From positions 7,969,024-8,033,023 of the forward strand of contig NC_044576.1 of assembly GCF_901933205.1 (NCBI RefSeq): a stretch of 64,000 nucleotides of DNA. The letters are read 5' to 3'. This stretch comes from Camarhynchus parvulus (Eukaryota; Chordata; Aves; Passeriformes; Thraupidae). This document shows, one piece after another, positions 1 to 14,100 of the stretch. The position numbers and the translations under genes were made by a program. Below the pieces are notes generated by a model that ran no database searches, was not told where the DNA came from, and worked only from the letters and a program-made list of their open reading frames with translations. Every line of letters starts with the position of its first letter. The first letter of the stretch is position 1.

Positions 1-3000
1 AATCATCTTTTGCTGTCTTATCCTCTGTACTGTTTAACTTAAATGTGCAGGAACCTCAACCTTTTATGCAGTAGATGTTACAGGTGCATTTTACATCTGT
101 CATGTTGGGTTATTCTTCCTCTTCCCCCACATGTTACCTATCAGGAAATCCTCCATCTAAAAAAATACTTGTCCTGTCACAGGAGCACATCTCAGTTTGT
201 TCCAAGCAGCTTGTCAGAGAGGCCAGGCTTTTTTTGCTTGTTTTCCAGCTGATTTCCTGAGGTGTAATCAGACAAGCGATTTATCCAAGGTTGTACACCA
301 AGTCATTGGCTAAGCCAAGACTGTGAGATCCTGGAATTCTTCCCCTTCACACACTCTTGTTTTCTTTACTTCTGCCACAACACTCCATTGCTGTGCTGAA
401 ATCCCAAGACAGTGATCTTAGAATTGAATGTTATTGATATCAATGAAGTTTTTTTCTACCTAGAGTCATCAGGGTTGGTTTTTTGTTGGTTTATTTGGTT
501 GGTTGTTTTACAGAAAGTATTTTCCTAGATTCACTTTTAGCTTGACATTTGAATGGAAAAAATCAATTCCTTCGATTTGAATATGCTGATAAACACACAA
601 TTTGGAAGATATTTCTTACTTCATTTTGTTCTGAATCCAATAGAGACCACTTCTGTGGGACATTATACTTGTAATACAAAGCACGAGCCACTAAGACATC
701 AGGAAATTACACTAAGTGTAATGACTTTAATTTGAAATCTATTTCAAATTGGTTTTTCTATACAATGGCTGAAGATCATCAATTCAAGTCAGTTTTCTGG
801 AGGACTGACATAGCCACACCATTGGTACTCTCAGACAACCTGTTCTTGGGACTATTGAGGCTTTGAACTGTAGAGTTACATGGGTAAATAAAGAAGCAGG
901 CAAGGCTAAGCCTTTTAATTCTGTACAAGACTTTTAATTTTGTGTGTGCCTGAGTCACAGTCATCCAATTCTATGTTAGCCAAGGGAGGGGACAAAAACA
1001 TGTAGGGAAAAGAAGAGGAAGAGAGAGATTAAAATTCAAAGCTTCACTCCCTTATTACTCTCTCTTACAGATTGCCCCATCATAGGCAAAAAGTCAAAAT
1101 CAGCACTTTAATGAAGTGCATTAGGAAGAATTTTTTTCCCTTTCCTGCAGGTGAAAGAGAACTGACTCCTCCATTTATCACAGCACCTCAGCATTCCAAC
1201 ACAGTTTCAACCAGAGTTTTATTTTATTGAAGCATAGTTTAAAAGTTAAGGCATTTCTTTTATATCCTGTTCTCTTTCAGTCTTCTAGCTCTGGTCTTTT
1301 TGCAAATATTTATATCAAAATCTTTTGTGTGGTTGAACATTCTAATCATGTTTCTTGGCCCTGTGTGCTTTTTTTCTGAGCAGGCTGTAGAGTGTAGGAC
1401 CTCAGAGCTCAACACTGAAATGGGCTAGGTGGGAGTACAGTCATTCTCTTGAAAAAGATTTTTTAACAAAAGAAAAAAAAAAGCAAAGAAAAAATTGATT
1501 TAAGTCTGATACCACTGATGGTTTGCATTGCAGGGTACTGCAATTCTTCCAGCCTGTCATAAATCTGTTTAGGGTGTCAGGGGGTGAAGTACCTGTGCAA
1601 AGATAGCACAGAACTAAAGCCAGAGGAGAGTAAAACAGCAAAAATTTGTGCATTTCCATTAAATGTGAGAAAAGAAGTTAAAAAGGCCTAACTTGACAGC
1701 CTGCAACCAAAAATATTATCAGACAATGAGCAGAGAGCAATGAACTGCAGCTGGAGTTGGTGCAAAACAAGGTGTCCAGCCATGTTGTTTCAAGGAACAA
1801 TTTCATTGAAAAATGATGAGGCTATTCCAGTTACCAAAAACATGTCAGCATAAATCATTATTTGGGAATTTTCTTTTGTTTCTGATCTCTCTCCCCAGTT
1901 CCCAAAAAGACAATTAGCATTACTAAATACATGAATCAACACTTTAAATTATTTTTCTGTCTTTCACTAATGGTCTCTTAAATGTAACTTATCAAGTATG
2001 AGGTCAAAGGTGAAAGCTGTACTTTAATATAAAAAAAAAATCCCCAGGTGACTGAGCTAGTTTTCTTGGGTGGATAACAGCAGAAGCTTGGGTACGGTAC
2101 TGATGTAATGATGAATCTCACTAATGAACTAATTAGCCTGCCTGCACACACTGTTGTTCCTCAGTGCCGTATCTGATAAAGACATTTGAAAATAAAAGAA
2201 TTGTCATGGGACAGAAGAGCACCAATCCTCTGCTGCTTGCCAAGCTCCAGTTCAGCAGTAGTTTGCCTCACTTAGGTTTTCCTTTTATTCTGCCACACAC
2301 ATAAACAACTTTGGTTTGTGTTTTCTACCTCCAGTTTTTCATTGCTTCCTGAAAGTCAAGAAAAGATAATGTTTATCAGGAAGGACAATAAGCTAGAAAA
2401 TATCTGATATCTCAGTGAGAAACTTGTAAAGAAATTATTATATTTGGCATTCACATTGTTCACAGGTATGATAACATTTTCCAGACCTGGAGTTGTGTAA
2501 GGGTTAACGTTTGTCAAACTTTTTAAAATACTTAAATGCAGGCTATGCTGAGGAATAATATTTTTTATTGTTATTAATGTAAATAGTGGATGAACTAACC
2601 ACTGTGACAGTAGCTCTGTGTTAGCCAAATTTGAATACGTATGAGTGGAATATATATTTACTTAAAGGACATTAAATAGTAGTTGATAGCTTATGAAATG
2701 AGAGGTGCAAGTCATAAATTAATAATCTCAGCACTGAAAAACTTCTTTTAGCATACTTTGCTTCTGGAGGGGGTACACAGAACTAAATGGTCTAATTCAT
2801 AAAAAAGGACCTGTATTAGATTGAATCCAGAAAAGCTCAGTTGCCACCTCTCCATATGTGCTTCACTGCTAAATCTATTAAACCTTCTGGCACAAATGCA
2901 GCAGCTGTCCTTTGGGAAATGGGCTTGAAGAAAGTCTCTGTGGCTCTCAGCATCCATTTCAATGGCTCTTCCTGAGGAAAGGAGGTAGATCTTCTGAAGT

Positions 3001-4700
3001 GCCATAGGTGATCTTCCTGTCTCATGTCTTTGGGGTCATTATAGTTTATGTGGAAGAAAACAGATGAAAGTAGAGCAAGATTTTAGCCCAAAGTTCACTT
3101 CAGATCCAGTTGTCATAAATGAAGCCTTTTCTTGAGGTTGGGGTAAATCACACATTCCTTTGGTTCCTCTGACAAATCATTGAGGATTTGAGGTGTAAAA
3201 GATCTATCTTCAACCCAGCTTCACTCCCACTGCCATCCCAACCTTCCCTGTTATTGTGCTCTGGGCCACCAGTGCCCAAGGGTGTGGATTAACAGCTCTC
3301 TGCCATTCGACAGAGTTGGTGCTACTTTTGAACTGCAATCCTTTGTGCAGCCAAAATGCAACAAAACAATCATCCCAAATAGTGAAAAGGCAGAGGGGAA
3401 ACTCGACTTTGTATTTCTGAAGTGTCAGAAGAGCTGCAGGGTAATAAAGAGGCTCTTTGGAGAGCAAAGCATCTTTAAATTCATTGGCCCCTCTTCAGTT
3501 GAAGGCGCACAGGCTGAGCAGCAGCCACTCTATCTCAGACAGCAGAAATCTGCCAATCAATCATCCCATAATACTGTGTTCAGCACTAGCAGAACATTTT
3601 GTCAGATCAGTGCTAAGGCAAGTGGGGATTAAAAAAGTTTAAAGTAATATGGGGCTTGAGGGCTTTTTCCAGAGCCCACTGTTTCAAAAGAAAGACAGGT
3701 TTAAGCTGACTTCAGGATGGTGATGATGTCATATCTCTTGTCAGATGTGACTATTGTATCTGATTCTTCTTATACTGTGCTTTTAAAATTTGGGATTTTT
3801 TCACTTTCTGGTACCATACTGAAAGAGAAAAACCCAAGCAGTATATAAGTAAGGAAGGGGAAAATAAGGAGTAGGAGTGTGATTCAAAGCAAAGAGGTCT
3901 AGCATGTCAAAATAGGATTTATTGACTGAGTCAGCTGATGCAAATAACCTTTGGTGATTTTCTCTTCCTTCCTAAAGCCTTGACTAAAAAACTTAAGTAA
4001 AGACAACTCAAATGATCTTCCCAGCCTTTTCCTGAGGAAGGTGTAAAGTTTGAGGTATAAAGTTACAGAAGAGTGTGAAACCCAAGGCACTGGAAGCAAT
4101 GAGACTTCCCCAAAAAATGGGGCCAAATGACCCAACAAGTTCTGTCTGTGGTTCCCGAATCACTCCCTCTGCTCTCCAACATCTTCCCTGGGCAGCTGAG
4201 AGATGGAATAAGCATCTCCTGGAAGCAGAGTCAGAGCAATGCAACAGGGAGGTGGAGGTGATGCTGGCAGTGCCGAGCGTTTCCTTCATTGCCAGATGTT
4301 GGAACAACGGTTTTCCAAAGGAAAGGGGGACAGAGAAAGGAACACAGTAATTATCCCCACCAATGACTACAGCAGGGATGGAAACAAGCAGAATCTAACA
4401 CCTTATTATAGTCTAAACTGCTACTGTGTGCCAATAGAACACAGCATGTAAGGCTAAAACAAAGCTATGTAAATCGAGGGAAATCCATATGATGAGCTCT
4501 GTGGGGAGGTCAGAAAATCCAGGAGAAATTCCGACCGTGCAAATGGCTGGATAAACTTGTGGCAGTTGGGGGGAATGAGGATTATTGCTGATGCTTTACT
4601 TAGAAATCCCCTTGTCTGCACCACATTTTAACAAAGTGAACAAGATCACTTCTTAGCCAAAGGTTTCTTTTGTACTTACACATCCATGCATTGCAATCTT
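1..4700. other. Noncoding single-copy DNA
   Basis: No recognisable gene, mobile element or RNA gene is visible here. All frames are short, none recalls a known domain, and CpG dinucleotides are rare, as in methylated vertebrate DNA. Local structure is limited to A-rich runs (1464-1495 and 2031-2041), a 10-bp-arm palindrome (729-750) and, at 3927-3945, an AP-1-type TGAGTCA followed by a perfect octamer ATGCAAAT. One splice-like acceptor at 1070 opens onto 52 stop-free codons. Intron or intergenic DNA are equally compatible. Confidence 0.7.
729..750. repeat. Perfect palindrome, 10-bp arms
   Basis: AATTTGAAAT at 729-738 is followed after two bases (CT) by its exact reverse complement at 741-750. 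The arms are AT-rich, so cruciform potential is modest. No function can be assigned. Confidence 0.8.
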
Positions 4701-4741
4701 CTAAACATTTCAGTGTTCGCTCTTCTTTCTAAATCTTCCAG

Positions 4742-4762
4742 GTTACAGATATGACAGACAAG
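4742..4762 (+). other. Candidate 21-nt microexon
   Basis: A pyrimidine-rich tract ending CTTCCAG (to 4741) is followed by 21 nt and then the donor-like GTATGA at 4763. The segment is a multiple of three and stop-free in the frame reading VTDMTDK. A TGCATG hexamer (4840-4845), the binding motif of Rbfox splicing factors, lies 78 nt downstream, a placement known for neuronal microexons. No flanking exons can be identified, so the host gene is unknown. Such a small acceptor-donor pair can arise by chance in 64 kb; treat it as a hypothesis. Confidence 0.2.
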
Positions 4763-4849
4763 GTATGATTATTGTATTTTTCCTCTATTGCCTTCTCTCA
4801 AAAACCCTATGAAATGAAACATTACATAGGTAAGCTATCTGCATGCTTG

Positions 4850-7248
4850 ATAATTTAACTCTATAAATGGAAAAAGGAAAATAAAGCAGAGGAAATTGTG
4901 ATTCATGGAATGTCTTTGTTCTGCTGATCTTCTTATTCCTTGAGTAGTTCTTCTCTCAGTTCAGGGGAAAAATCACTTCTCATTCTGTTTCTTCAAGTAT
5001 GCAGCTATTTTACTGCAGGAGTGAGACATCACTTGGAAGCTGGCGATTTTTCCAGCTCCACAATCTAGACTTGTGTACTGCTGCTGGTGTCTGGGCAATT
5101 CTCGAGAACCACACCACCTCTTCTCACAATTATTTGAGATTTTTTTTTCCCTTATCTGCTTCTGTTTAGTCATCAGGGTTGTAGTGGAGAAGAGGAGCAG
5201 ATGATGTGCTGGAGGGAGGGGGTTGAATTGGATTGCCTGAAGAAGAATCATGGAAATGTAGTAATGATGGACCAAACCTCAATTATTTCTCTTTCAAAAT
5301 GTTTTCCATGATAAGTGTTCAGCCAGGTATATCCAAGAATTACTACTTAGCTAAGAAACACTGCAGTAAATACCTTTTTTTACAAAATCTATATTGATAT
5401 TTATATTCTACCTTATAATGAAAACTTATTTCAAAATTCATATTCTTTCCCTTTAATTTTTTTTTCTGGTAACTATTAATTTATGTAGCCATACTTATAA
5501 TCATACTTGTATCTCTCTGAACTATGCCTCATTTCTGTTCAAGTATTTTTCAATTAAGGCATCTGAAGCTAGAAATCACCCACAGGAAACTTCTGTGGCA
5601 GGTGAGAGTGTGATGCCAGGCCTTTGCCCATTTGCAAGTTTAAATTCATTGTCAAGGGCAATGTGTGATAATCCAGCATGGAAGGGCTCACAATTTCTTT
5701 TCATGAGAACTTCCTCCAAATACCATCCAAACATGAGCACATTTAGCAATAAATTAAAGTTATGAGAGCCCTTGGGAGAGTCCTTTTGTCCTGTGAGCCT
5801 GAACCATCATTTCTGCCTCATTCTTGAGTAGAATGGGAATCCTTATTTCCTAGGAGCTGCTGGAAGTGTGGAGTGATGCTGTGGGGTTTTTGTGTGGGGC
5901 TATTCGTACATCAATCACCGCTCCTCTGAGACAAAGCAAGGCCAGTCCCGTGAAAAAGTTCTGCCTGTTCCCTCCTTAGGTTTGCGCAGCCTTTTGTGGA
6001 GCTGAGTAACCAGCTCATTGCTCCTAAAAGTGAACAAAAGTACTTTAGCATTTGCAATACAGTAAGGGTTGATCAGTGGGTGATGGAAAGTCGCCTCTAT
6101 CTTTTCTTGCACTGTAAGATAGAATCTGCCTTACATTTATTTTCTGCCTTTTTACCTGTTTAAATCTGCACATCTCTAAACAGTGCTCATTCAGGTGTTT
6201 CATAAAACTCTGTTTATTAAATTTAGGGAAACAATTCCCCAAGCATTTCTATCTACAGCTAGGATGCTGATAAATATCTGTAGTACCTGACAATTTATGG
6301 ATGTTTAAGGGAACTCAATTACACCATACAGGACAAAATGAACAGTACTCATAACCAAAATATTTATCATGAGAGCATTGAAATACTTTCCTGGTCTAGC
6401 AGATAATGGTGGGTGTTGTAATGACAAAGCAGGAGTGGTTCTGAACATTTCAAAGTGGCAGACCAAGCAGCTGCAGTATTTCTTATTTTGGAGGATGATA
6501 AACAGAGCTGTGTTATGAACCCTTCTCCTTCTGATGGAAAAGAATTTGTTTCTACTAAGGCTGCAGCTTCCATCACCTCAGTAGGAAAAAAATAAAAAGA
6601 AATGTTCTCAGTTAATCCTGAAGTCTTTCAAGATGAAAGTCAGCAAGATGAATGAGCACAGAAAAACCACCTAATACGTGGGCTTACTTCTTCCATACTG
6701 CAAAATAGAAATTAATCCCTGCCCTGAGTATTAGGAGATGACCATGTAAAAAAGGGTGTAAGAGAGGTTGGAAATGTGGGATTTTAGAAAATTTTATTTA
6801 TGTATGAATTATTCAGATAGCTGCTTTCATAATAGGAGAGTTGTGGAAGAGTAACTGCAGGTCTTTGTCCAGAACATGTTTTTTCTCAGATACATGTAGT
6901 TTCCTGAAGAACAAATTCTGAACAAATTCAGCAACAAATTCTGAAATGCACTGAGCCCCTCCCCATGATGCCTCATGTTTGCTTCTACCGCTAGGCCTTA
7001 TAGTTCTCTTATAAATACCACCTCTGGGAGTAGATCAGGTGGTTTAAAAATAAATTAAAATTACCAGGAAAAGAGGAAAAGATTACCATGAATAAGAGGA
7101 GCAAGGAGAGACCCAAAAGGCTGCTGTGATATACAGCCCAGACCCCAGGGTGGAGGTCATTTTGCCATTGAACTGTGAGGACAAAAGAGGAATGTTAAAA
7201 AGAGAAAGGAAAAGACCTGGAAAATACCAGAGGATAATTAGGAAATTG
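4850..7248. other. Noncoding single-copy DNA
   Basis: Unique, AT-rich, CpG-poor sequence with no coding signal. The only internal repetition is a cluster of three ACAAATTC-type words at about 6909-6943. The stretch 5610-5665 is moderately rich in TGCAAG and AATTCATT words, but nothing distinguishes it clearly from background. Confidence 0.65.

Positions 7249-7294
<46 letters not shown>
7249..7294. repeat. Compound microsatellite (TACA)n(TA)n
   Basis: About seven TACA/CATA units run directly into about ten TA dinucleotides. This is a perfect compound microsatellite, expected to vary in length between individuals. The reverse strand reads as a short MYVCMYVCMYN-type peptide, which is an artefact of the repeat. 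Confidence 0.97.
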
Positions 7295-7739
7295 AAGAAG
7301 TGTGAAGAAACAATTTTCTGTATTATTTATTGAGGTTTAATTTAGTCTTGAGCAAGGTTTCAAAGAGAGGGGAAGGGGATGGAAATGGGAGGTGAGAAGA
7401 CATCAGTCTTGGACTACCTGGCTGTTCTGGAAGTGGAAAGCGAACAGTGGGAACGCCATGAGCTGGAAGGATGGCTCTCCCTATCCATTTGAGACAGTCT
7501 GGAAGTATTTTAGAAGCCTAACCTTCAGAAACTTGATGTGGGTCACAAATTGGTCTCCTTAGGACAAATCACTGGTACAGATCTGCAAGGATATGTTGCG
7601 TGAGTTAGGAGGAAAATGACAAGATATAAATCTCTTGGAGACAACCATTAGAGATAATTGAGAAATGGATGATACAAGGAATGATGAACTCACAAGCTGA
7701 TACTGAATTCACATTCATCTGTCTCATCAAGATCTATAA

Positions 7740-8100
7740 TTATACAAAATTACAAATTAAGTGTACTTTCATTAGGCTCACACGTAAAAGGAAATGGCTT
7801 TTCTAATGATACGAGTAAATCTGCACTGGGGGCCCCTCAGTGCCAGAACCAAATCTTTTCTGGCAGCTTAGAAGGGCCCCATTACCTTTTTAAGGTGAGC
7901 TGGAAGAGCTGAACCCCACACTAAATTTAGAAGTACATTAAGCATAACTAATTACACTGAAACCTCCCCTCAGCCTATCTCCTGTTTTGTCTCTGCTGCT
8001 GGGGCTCTTGTGGCTCATTTGTGAAGTAAATTAAGGCCATTGTTCTGAGACCACTTGTTTCACCTCTTGAGTTCAGTCTTGTGTAAAAACACTGCAGACT
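7740..8100. promoter_or_regulatory. Possible conserved noncoding element
   Basis: The tract has evenly mixed composition without simple repeats. It carries several homeodomain-type cores (ATTAGG, CTAATGAT, CTAATTACAC) and a near-perfect GC palindrome centred at 7833. It has no open frame of note. Such texture is common in vertebrate enhancers, but conservation cannot be measured from one sequence, so this is an impression only. Confidence 0.2.
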
Positions 8101-11100
8101 AAAATTTAAATAAATAAATGGGATTGTTTTGTCTCTGGTTTTGCATAATAATATTGTAATTCTCTGTGAAACACTTGTTCTCCTGTGCCCACAGTCTCAA
8201 TATTATTTAGCCAAATAGTATCAAAAGAAGAGAAAGGAGAGAAACAAAAGTATTCCTCTGAGTTACCTGGATCCTTTTCTTTGTGTGAAATAGGTGCAGC
8301 ACCCTTATCTGGTTGCCAAATCCATCAATTACGTTTAACACAGAACTAATTGCAGACAGTTTGAGTTCTTGCTTGGTGTTTGGTGTTCCCACAGACATTC
8401 TTAGTGGGAAATCCTTTGGAAATCCCTTACCTGGACCAGCCTGCTGTCTAAAAAGGCACCAGGGCTGGGCTCAGCTGGATTGGCATGGCTGTGTTATCTT
8501 CCTGTTGGAATGGCTGGAGTTAGGCAGCCTTCAAATACTCCTAAAACAGCTTTCCTCAGATCTTAATGGAAATCAGTGGCAGCTCTAGGAAAACTTCCAT
8601 GTTGCAGAAGCAAACATCTGAATCCAAAGAAGTGACAAAGTGAATAAAGGCAGCAACCACTCCAGGGCCTTGCCAAGTGCCTCGTTAGAACCTTTGCCTT
8701 GTGTGTCCCCACAAACTGCAGTCATGGGGACCCATCCAGCAGGACAAGCCCTTCTTGGAGAGCTGTCCAGTGGGACACCCCACTTCCTCTTTCAGCTGTA
8801 TGCAGAGCATGAGGAAAGCTGAGAAAAAGTGCCCGAGTTAGTGCTGAGACTATTAAAGTATTACTGAGAGAGATGGGAAATTAAGGGATTGTAATTTTCC
8901 CTCTGTCTTCACCAGAGTCAAGATATCAACCAGGATATCTAAGTCAATTTAAATAAAACTAGAGTCTATAGTGAATTAACATAATTATATTAAAACATGA
9001 ATTATGCCAATGAGATCACCGTAGATTTAAAAGAAACATAAATTCTGATAAAATATGTGAGTCTCACGTATAAGAAAGTTCAGTACTTCCTTAGATATTG
9101 CAACTGTAGGCTGTGATGATGAGTAAAAAGAAAAAAAAAGAAAGGGGATATTTATAAAGCCCTATGATCAGTATTTTCTGATTTCTTGACATCTTTTCAC
9201 AGCTCTAAAATATCCTACTTTCCCATGGAATTTACCCTGAAATAAAACAAATGTCATAGCTGCAGCATCCTTTAGAGCACAGAGTTATCATAGGCAGGCA
9301 AGGGTCTCTAAAAGGTTGCTGAAATCAAATATGTATCATACATCTCTCTAATCCCATTAAAATAGAGCTTTAGAAAGGATGACTTTAAAATGATCCCTCT
9401 GGATCAATTTGCAGCAAGTCCCCTTTTGCCACACCCTCCACAGGTTGCATTACGCAGCTCATTTTCTCCCTGTGATCCTGCCAGCCTCCTGTGTGCTGCA
9501 GATCAAACAAAATGGAGAATTAGGAAAGCAAGGAGATAAAACTAAATAGACAATTTTCAAATGTGTACTAAATCAGGGACAGCATATTGCTTCAACTGAG
9601 GAAATATTCATTTCCCTTGCTTCTTAAATGGACAGAAGCATAGTGAAGAAAAGCAAAATCCAGGTAGGAAAGGATAAAGGGAGAATAAAGAATATGTCCC
9701 CTTACTCCTCATTCAGAACATAAGAAATACTGTCAATATTTAAACCCTCTTCTTCTTATTGCTAGGAACAGAGTGCTATCAGCAGCTGATCTGAAAAGAA
9801 AGCATTTCATTTTTCAGCAGAAACCCAAATTTTCCCCTTCCTAAGTGCCAGAGAAGGTCTGTGCAAATACTCTTCGCTTTCAGCAGAGCACAGATGAGCA
9901 GCAGGCAGCTCCTCTTCTCTGTGTCCTGTGGCTCACAAAGTCATCATTTATTAACAGCTCTGTTGGCAGAGTCACCTGGAGCCCCTTAAGTCCAGATTTG
10001 TCCAAGCTGCCTACAATTAGAGAACCAAACCTGGATTCTAACCTTTTTCTAAGGATTCATGTTTAGGGGTCACATTTTTGCAGCCCCTCCACAGCAGTAT
10101 TAGTTTTCTTTTTCCTCTCCAGAAAGACCTCATGTCTTTTTTCCACCTGAGGAGAGGAAGGATTGGGCCATTTCATCAGCAGAGAGCACATTCCTCTTTT
10201 TAGGGCTGGAGCAGGGTGGACAAGGGTGCAGTGGTCACCCTTTTATTGTGAGGGGCTGCAATTCTGCCTCTGCTGAGAGCTCAGAGATGCTGGGTGGCAA
10301 AAAGGAGAAAAGCCCATCTTACTTCTTCTGTTGGAAAATAAGGAAGAGGTAAATCGTGGAAAGGTTTCTCCAGAGCTTTAAAGAATTTAGGGGTGTAAAT
10401 TTCATCAGATGAAGTGTATTCAAAGCCAAAATATTCTAAAAAACCATTTTAAACTCACATCTAAGTTCATAACATAGAGGAGGCTGATGAGTAATAGCTT
10501 TTACATAGTTAGAAAGCCTAACTATAGGCTACAACAGGCACATATGTTTTAATTGCTCACACTTCTATGGGAAAGGAATGTTTAAAAACTTTTCTTTCAC
10601 TTGTCTGCCAGTGAGTTTGCCCTACCTGGATATCAAGGACAAATCAGTCCTTGAAGAATTTCCTTGAAGAAGAAAAGAATTTGACAACTTTTACCTTTGT
10701 CTTTTTTCTATATCTGAACCATCTACATTATAGCCAGTGGTTTCAGTGATCTTTTTATCATGCAAGAAAAATGGCAGCACAGTTTTATAGCTACACCTGT
10801 TTCTTTAAATGCTGGCAAGATGTCCAGGGCTCTTTTCATACCTGTATGATGTTGGGATCACCATTTGCATGACTGATCCTTCATTAACCAGTCTGCTTTT
10901 TGTTGTGTTGATATCTTCACCTTGATAAACAGAAATGGTACCCCAGACAGGAAAATGTTATAGAAAAAGATGTGTTAAGAAATTAATATTGCCTTTCCAT
11001 TTTGTGATGTCTTCAGTGAGAAATATCATTCTATGTGTACACCTGAGGGAAGTCTCAGATCAGATTTTGGGTGTTGGGTTTACACACATTTAAATGCAAC

Positions 11101-14100
11101 TAAAAGTGCTGAAGATGCTGAAAAGTGAATACGAAAATATTTGTTTTAAATGAGCTTTTTTTTCTTTGAAACCAAGCTCAGACTTCCAAAAGGATTGAAT
11201 TTTACTGCCAGTTAATTTTCAAATCGTCTATATTGAATAGCACTAAAGGCAAAAAGAAGAACTAAGTCCTGGAGAGTCAATGAGAAACTGATTTTTCAGT
11301 TCTTCTCTTCTGCTGATTCATCCAATAGCTATTGAGATTTATATGGTATTGGAGAGAGACAGGAAAGAACATTGATCCATTTGTTCATGCATCAGGCACC
11401 CCTGCCAACTGCAGTTAACTCCTTCCCTCTATTTTTACAGCCTTAACCTCATTCATGGCAGTTCCCACCTGGTTAAATGCACCCACCTCTATGGATTTCA
11501 GTCAAACTGAGCAGCAGGCAAAGTTCCAGCTGTATTCCTTCAGCCAACTAATAATTCCATTATCTCTTCTGGAACTGATGCTTCTCACTGAAGATATTCT
11601 GCTCCCTTAGTCCATTTAGTCCATTCTTACTACTGTCAGGAAGCAATATCTCCTCTGTTATCCAGAATCTACATTGAACTCTGGGGTTCTGTGATCCAGT
11701 GTATCACCAGCACTTGTGCATTGAACTTATCATACATCTGCAAAGCATGGTTGGGTTATCTCACATATTTAATTTCTTCTCTTGGTCTCCATCTCCTTCT
11801 TGTGCCTTTTTAAGTTGTGCATTAAAATAAACCAATATCCTGTTTCACAGGAACTATCACAAAATGCAAATAAACTGCAGGGAAAGGATTCAGAAGGAGA
11901 ATTAAGATGAGAGAAACCCTCAGGTTATAATAACATCTTATTTTTATCACAGTCCCTTAAAAAAAAGAAAAGAAAAAAAAGAAAAATCATAAACTTTCCT
12001 GTGGTTGTGGGGAAATTTCCCTAAGATTGTTCCTCTCAGGCACATAAATTTATACTGAGAAAATTGTGTGGTTTCTGTCCTTTACCACCAGCTTCTCAAT
12101 CGCTTCCTGATTTTCATGTGATACCTCAGTTGTTTTTAAAACTATGCTTGATGCTGGAAAAACTGGCTACTTTGCCCTGCCCCAAATAGAAGGACAAGGA
12201 ACAACTCACATTGCTGCTCCTTTGTCTTGACCACTGAAATGAAATGCTGACTGGGCACACAATTGTCTTGGGCAGAGTTTTTATGTCTGGTTTCCTCTGA
12301 CATTGGACTTCTGCTGTAAACTGAGAAGTCATCTCCCCACAGGAGACTGTGTTGCAAAGGGATAAACCTCGCAGGGTTTTAATTTCTGAGTAGCTCAGAG
12401 GCAGTGGGCCTTGCTGAGATGGGGTTCCTCAGGTGTCCCCAGGACAGGGGCACCCCCAGCAGTGCCACCTGCTCACACCCAGCAGTGTTGGCACGTTCCA
12501 CACGTGCAGATGCCTGGGTGGCTGCCTCAACTCCTCCTGCTGATGTTCTCATGCTGATAATAGCATTGTGAGCACAGGAGGGTGTTACAGGGTTCCAATG
12601 CGCCCTCAGTGACACCACAAAGTTTGGTGATCAATGCCTCCACCTTCCCTAGGCTTTCCTCAAGGAAAAGGAGCTGAATGAAGACATGAGAAACATGGCA
12701 GTATTATTGCAGGTGAAGCCAAGCATGTGCTTTCTGTGCTTATGGCAATTGCAGCTGTCTCTGGCAATGTGAAAGGCAAAAGTATTTAAATTAATATTTA
12801 TGAAGAAGTCTGAATTAAGTTTTGGCTTTCTTTTTCAATGCTTTATTATTACATACAGCTAAAGCACAGTATATAAAGATACATCGAGAAGAATTATCAA
12901 ACCATGGATTCTTGAGAATCATTTAAAAAATCTTGAGAGAAAATGTCAAGATACAGAAGCTGAAGTATGGTGGCAGTTGGAAAACTAAAGAAGTTTTAGA
13001 CTGTGGTTAAAAGCAAAGCCAAGAAATCAATCACAATGGTTAAAGTTGCTGCAAGAAAGCACTGCATATGACAAAAGAAAGGGCACACTCAGAATACATC
13101 AAAGAAAAGAAAAGCATGATCAAGACATCTTAGAGGGGCTGTGATGTCCTCCAATTCTTATTCTACTGCAGAGCAGAAATAAAGAGATGACAAATGGAGA
13201 GCATTTAGTTCACCTCAAGCATGTAAAAAAAATTAAAAAGAGAAAATTAAAAAAATTAAACATGATCCATATCACAATTAGAGCTGAACAAATGACAAAA
13301 TAAAGTTACACATCATAGTGGTAAAATGCCTTTCACAATGGCATGACCCTTAGGGATAAAACTGAAATGCTCTCGATATTTCATTGTTTTCTGACCAGCC
13401 AGTAATGATGAAGAAAATCACTCCCATGAGAAAAAATAAGGAAAAAAACAAATGGGAAAGAGAAAGGAGAAATTAAATTTCATCTTTCTCATGAACGGCT
13501 TTTTATGTTTAGATATATGCCTTGGCCACAGTTAAAATTTCCCCTCTGTAGCTCTGATTCCTTCTCTGCCAGATGGAGCACTGAGCTCCCCTAGCTGGGT
13601 TTCTGCAGAGCAGAAATGACATCCAGTGACTTTCTGTGAGTTTGATCCATGCAGGCAGCCCGCCTGTTGCTGCTTTTCAGGAGCAGCCCCTTCTTTCTCA
13701 GCTGAATTTCCTCATCCCAGACAAATGCTCATAAATACATTGATGTGTCCCTTGCTTTGATACATCTGTCTCCCCTCCTGTGGACTCCCTCCCTTCTGCA
13801 GTAGTTTTGCTCCTTTTAATTCCTTCTGTTCAAATGCAAGCCCTTGTCCATGTGCCTTTTCAGGACTTTGTGCATTAAGTATTCAAGACTACACTGGCTG
13901 CTTAGAATGACATAATTGCTGCCATGTGCTGCAGGGGTGAGGGTGGCAGAGTCATCTCCCAGTCATACATATTGATTTGCTCTATGAATGCTAAGAAGAG
14001 TTTTAAGGAATTCAAGGGGCACCTCACAGAGCTAAGGTGATTAGAGGAGGTGATGATGCAGACGTCAGTGGGGGAGAATGAAAATGCAACAGAAACTGCA

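Noticed and set aside
3927..3945. Composite AP-1 and octamer regulatory site
   Set aside because: Both motifs are perfect and adjacent, but words this short are expected by chance at about this rate in 64 kb.
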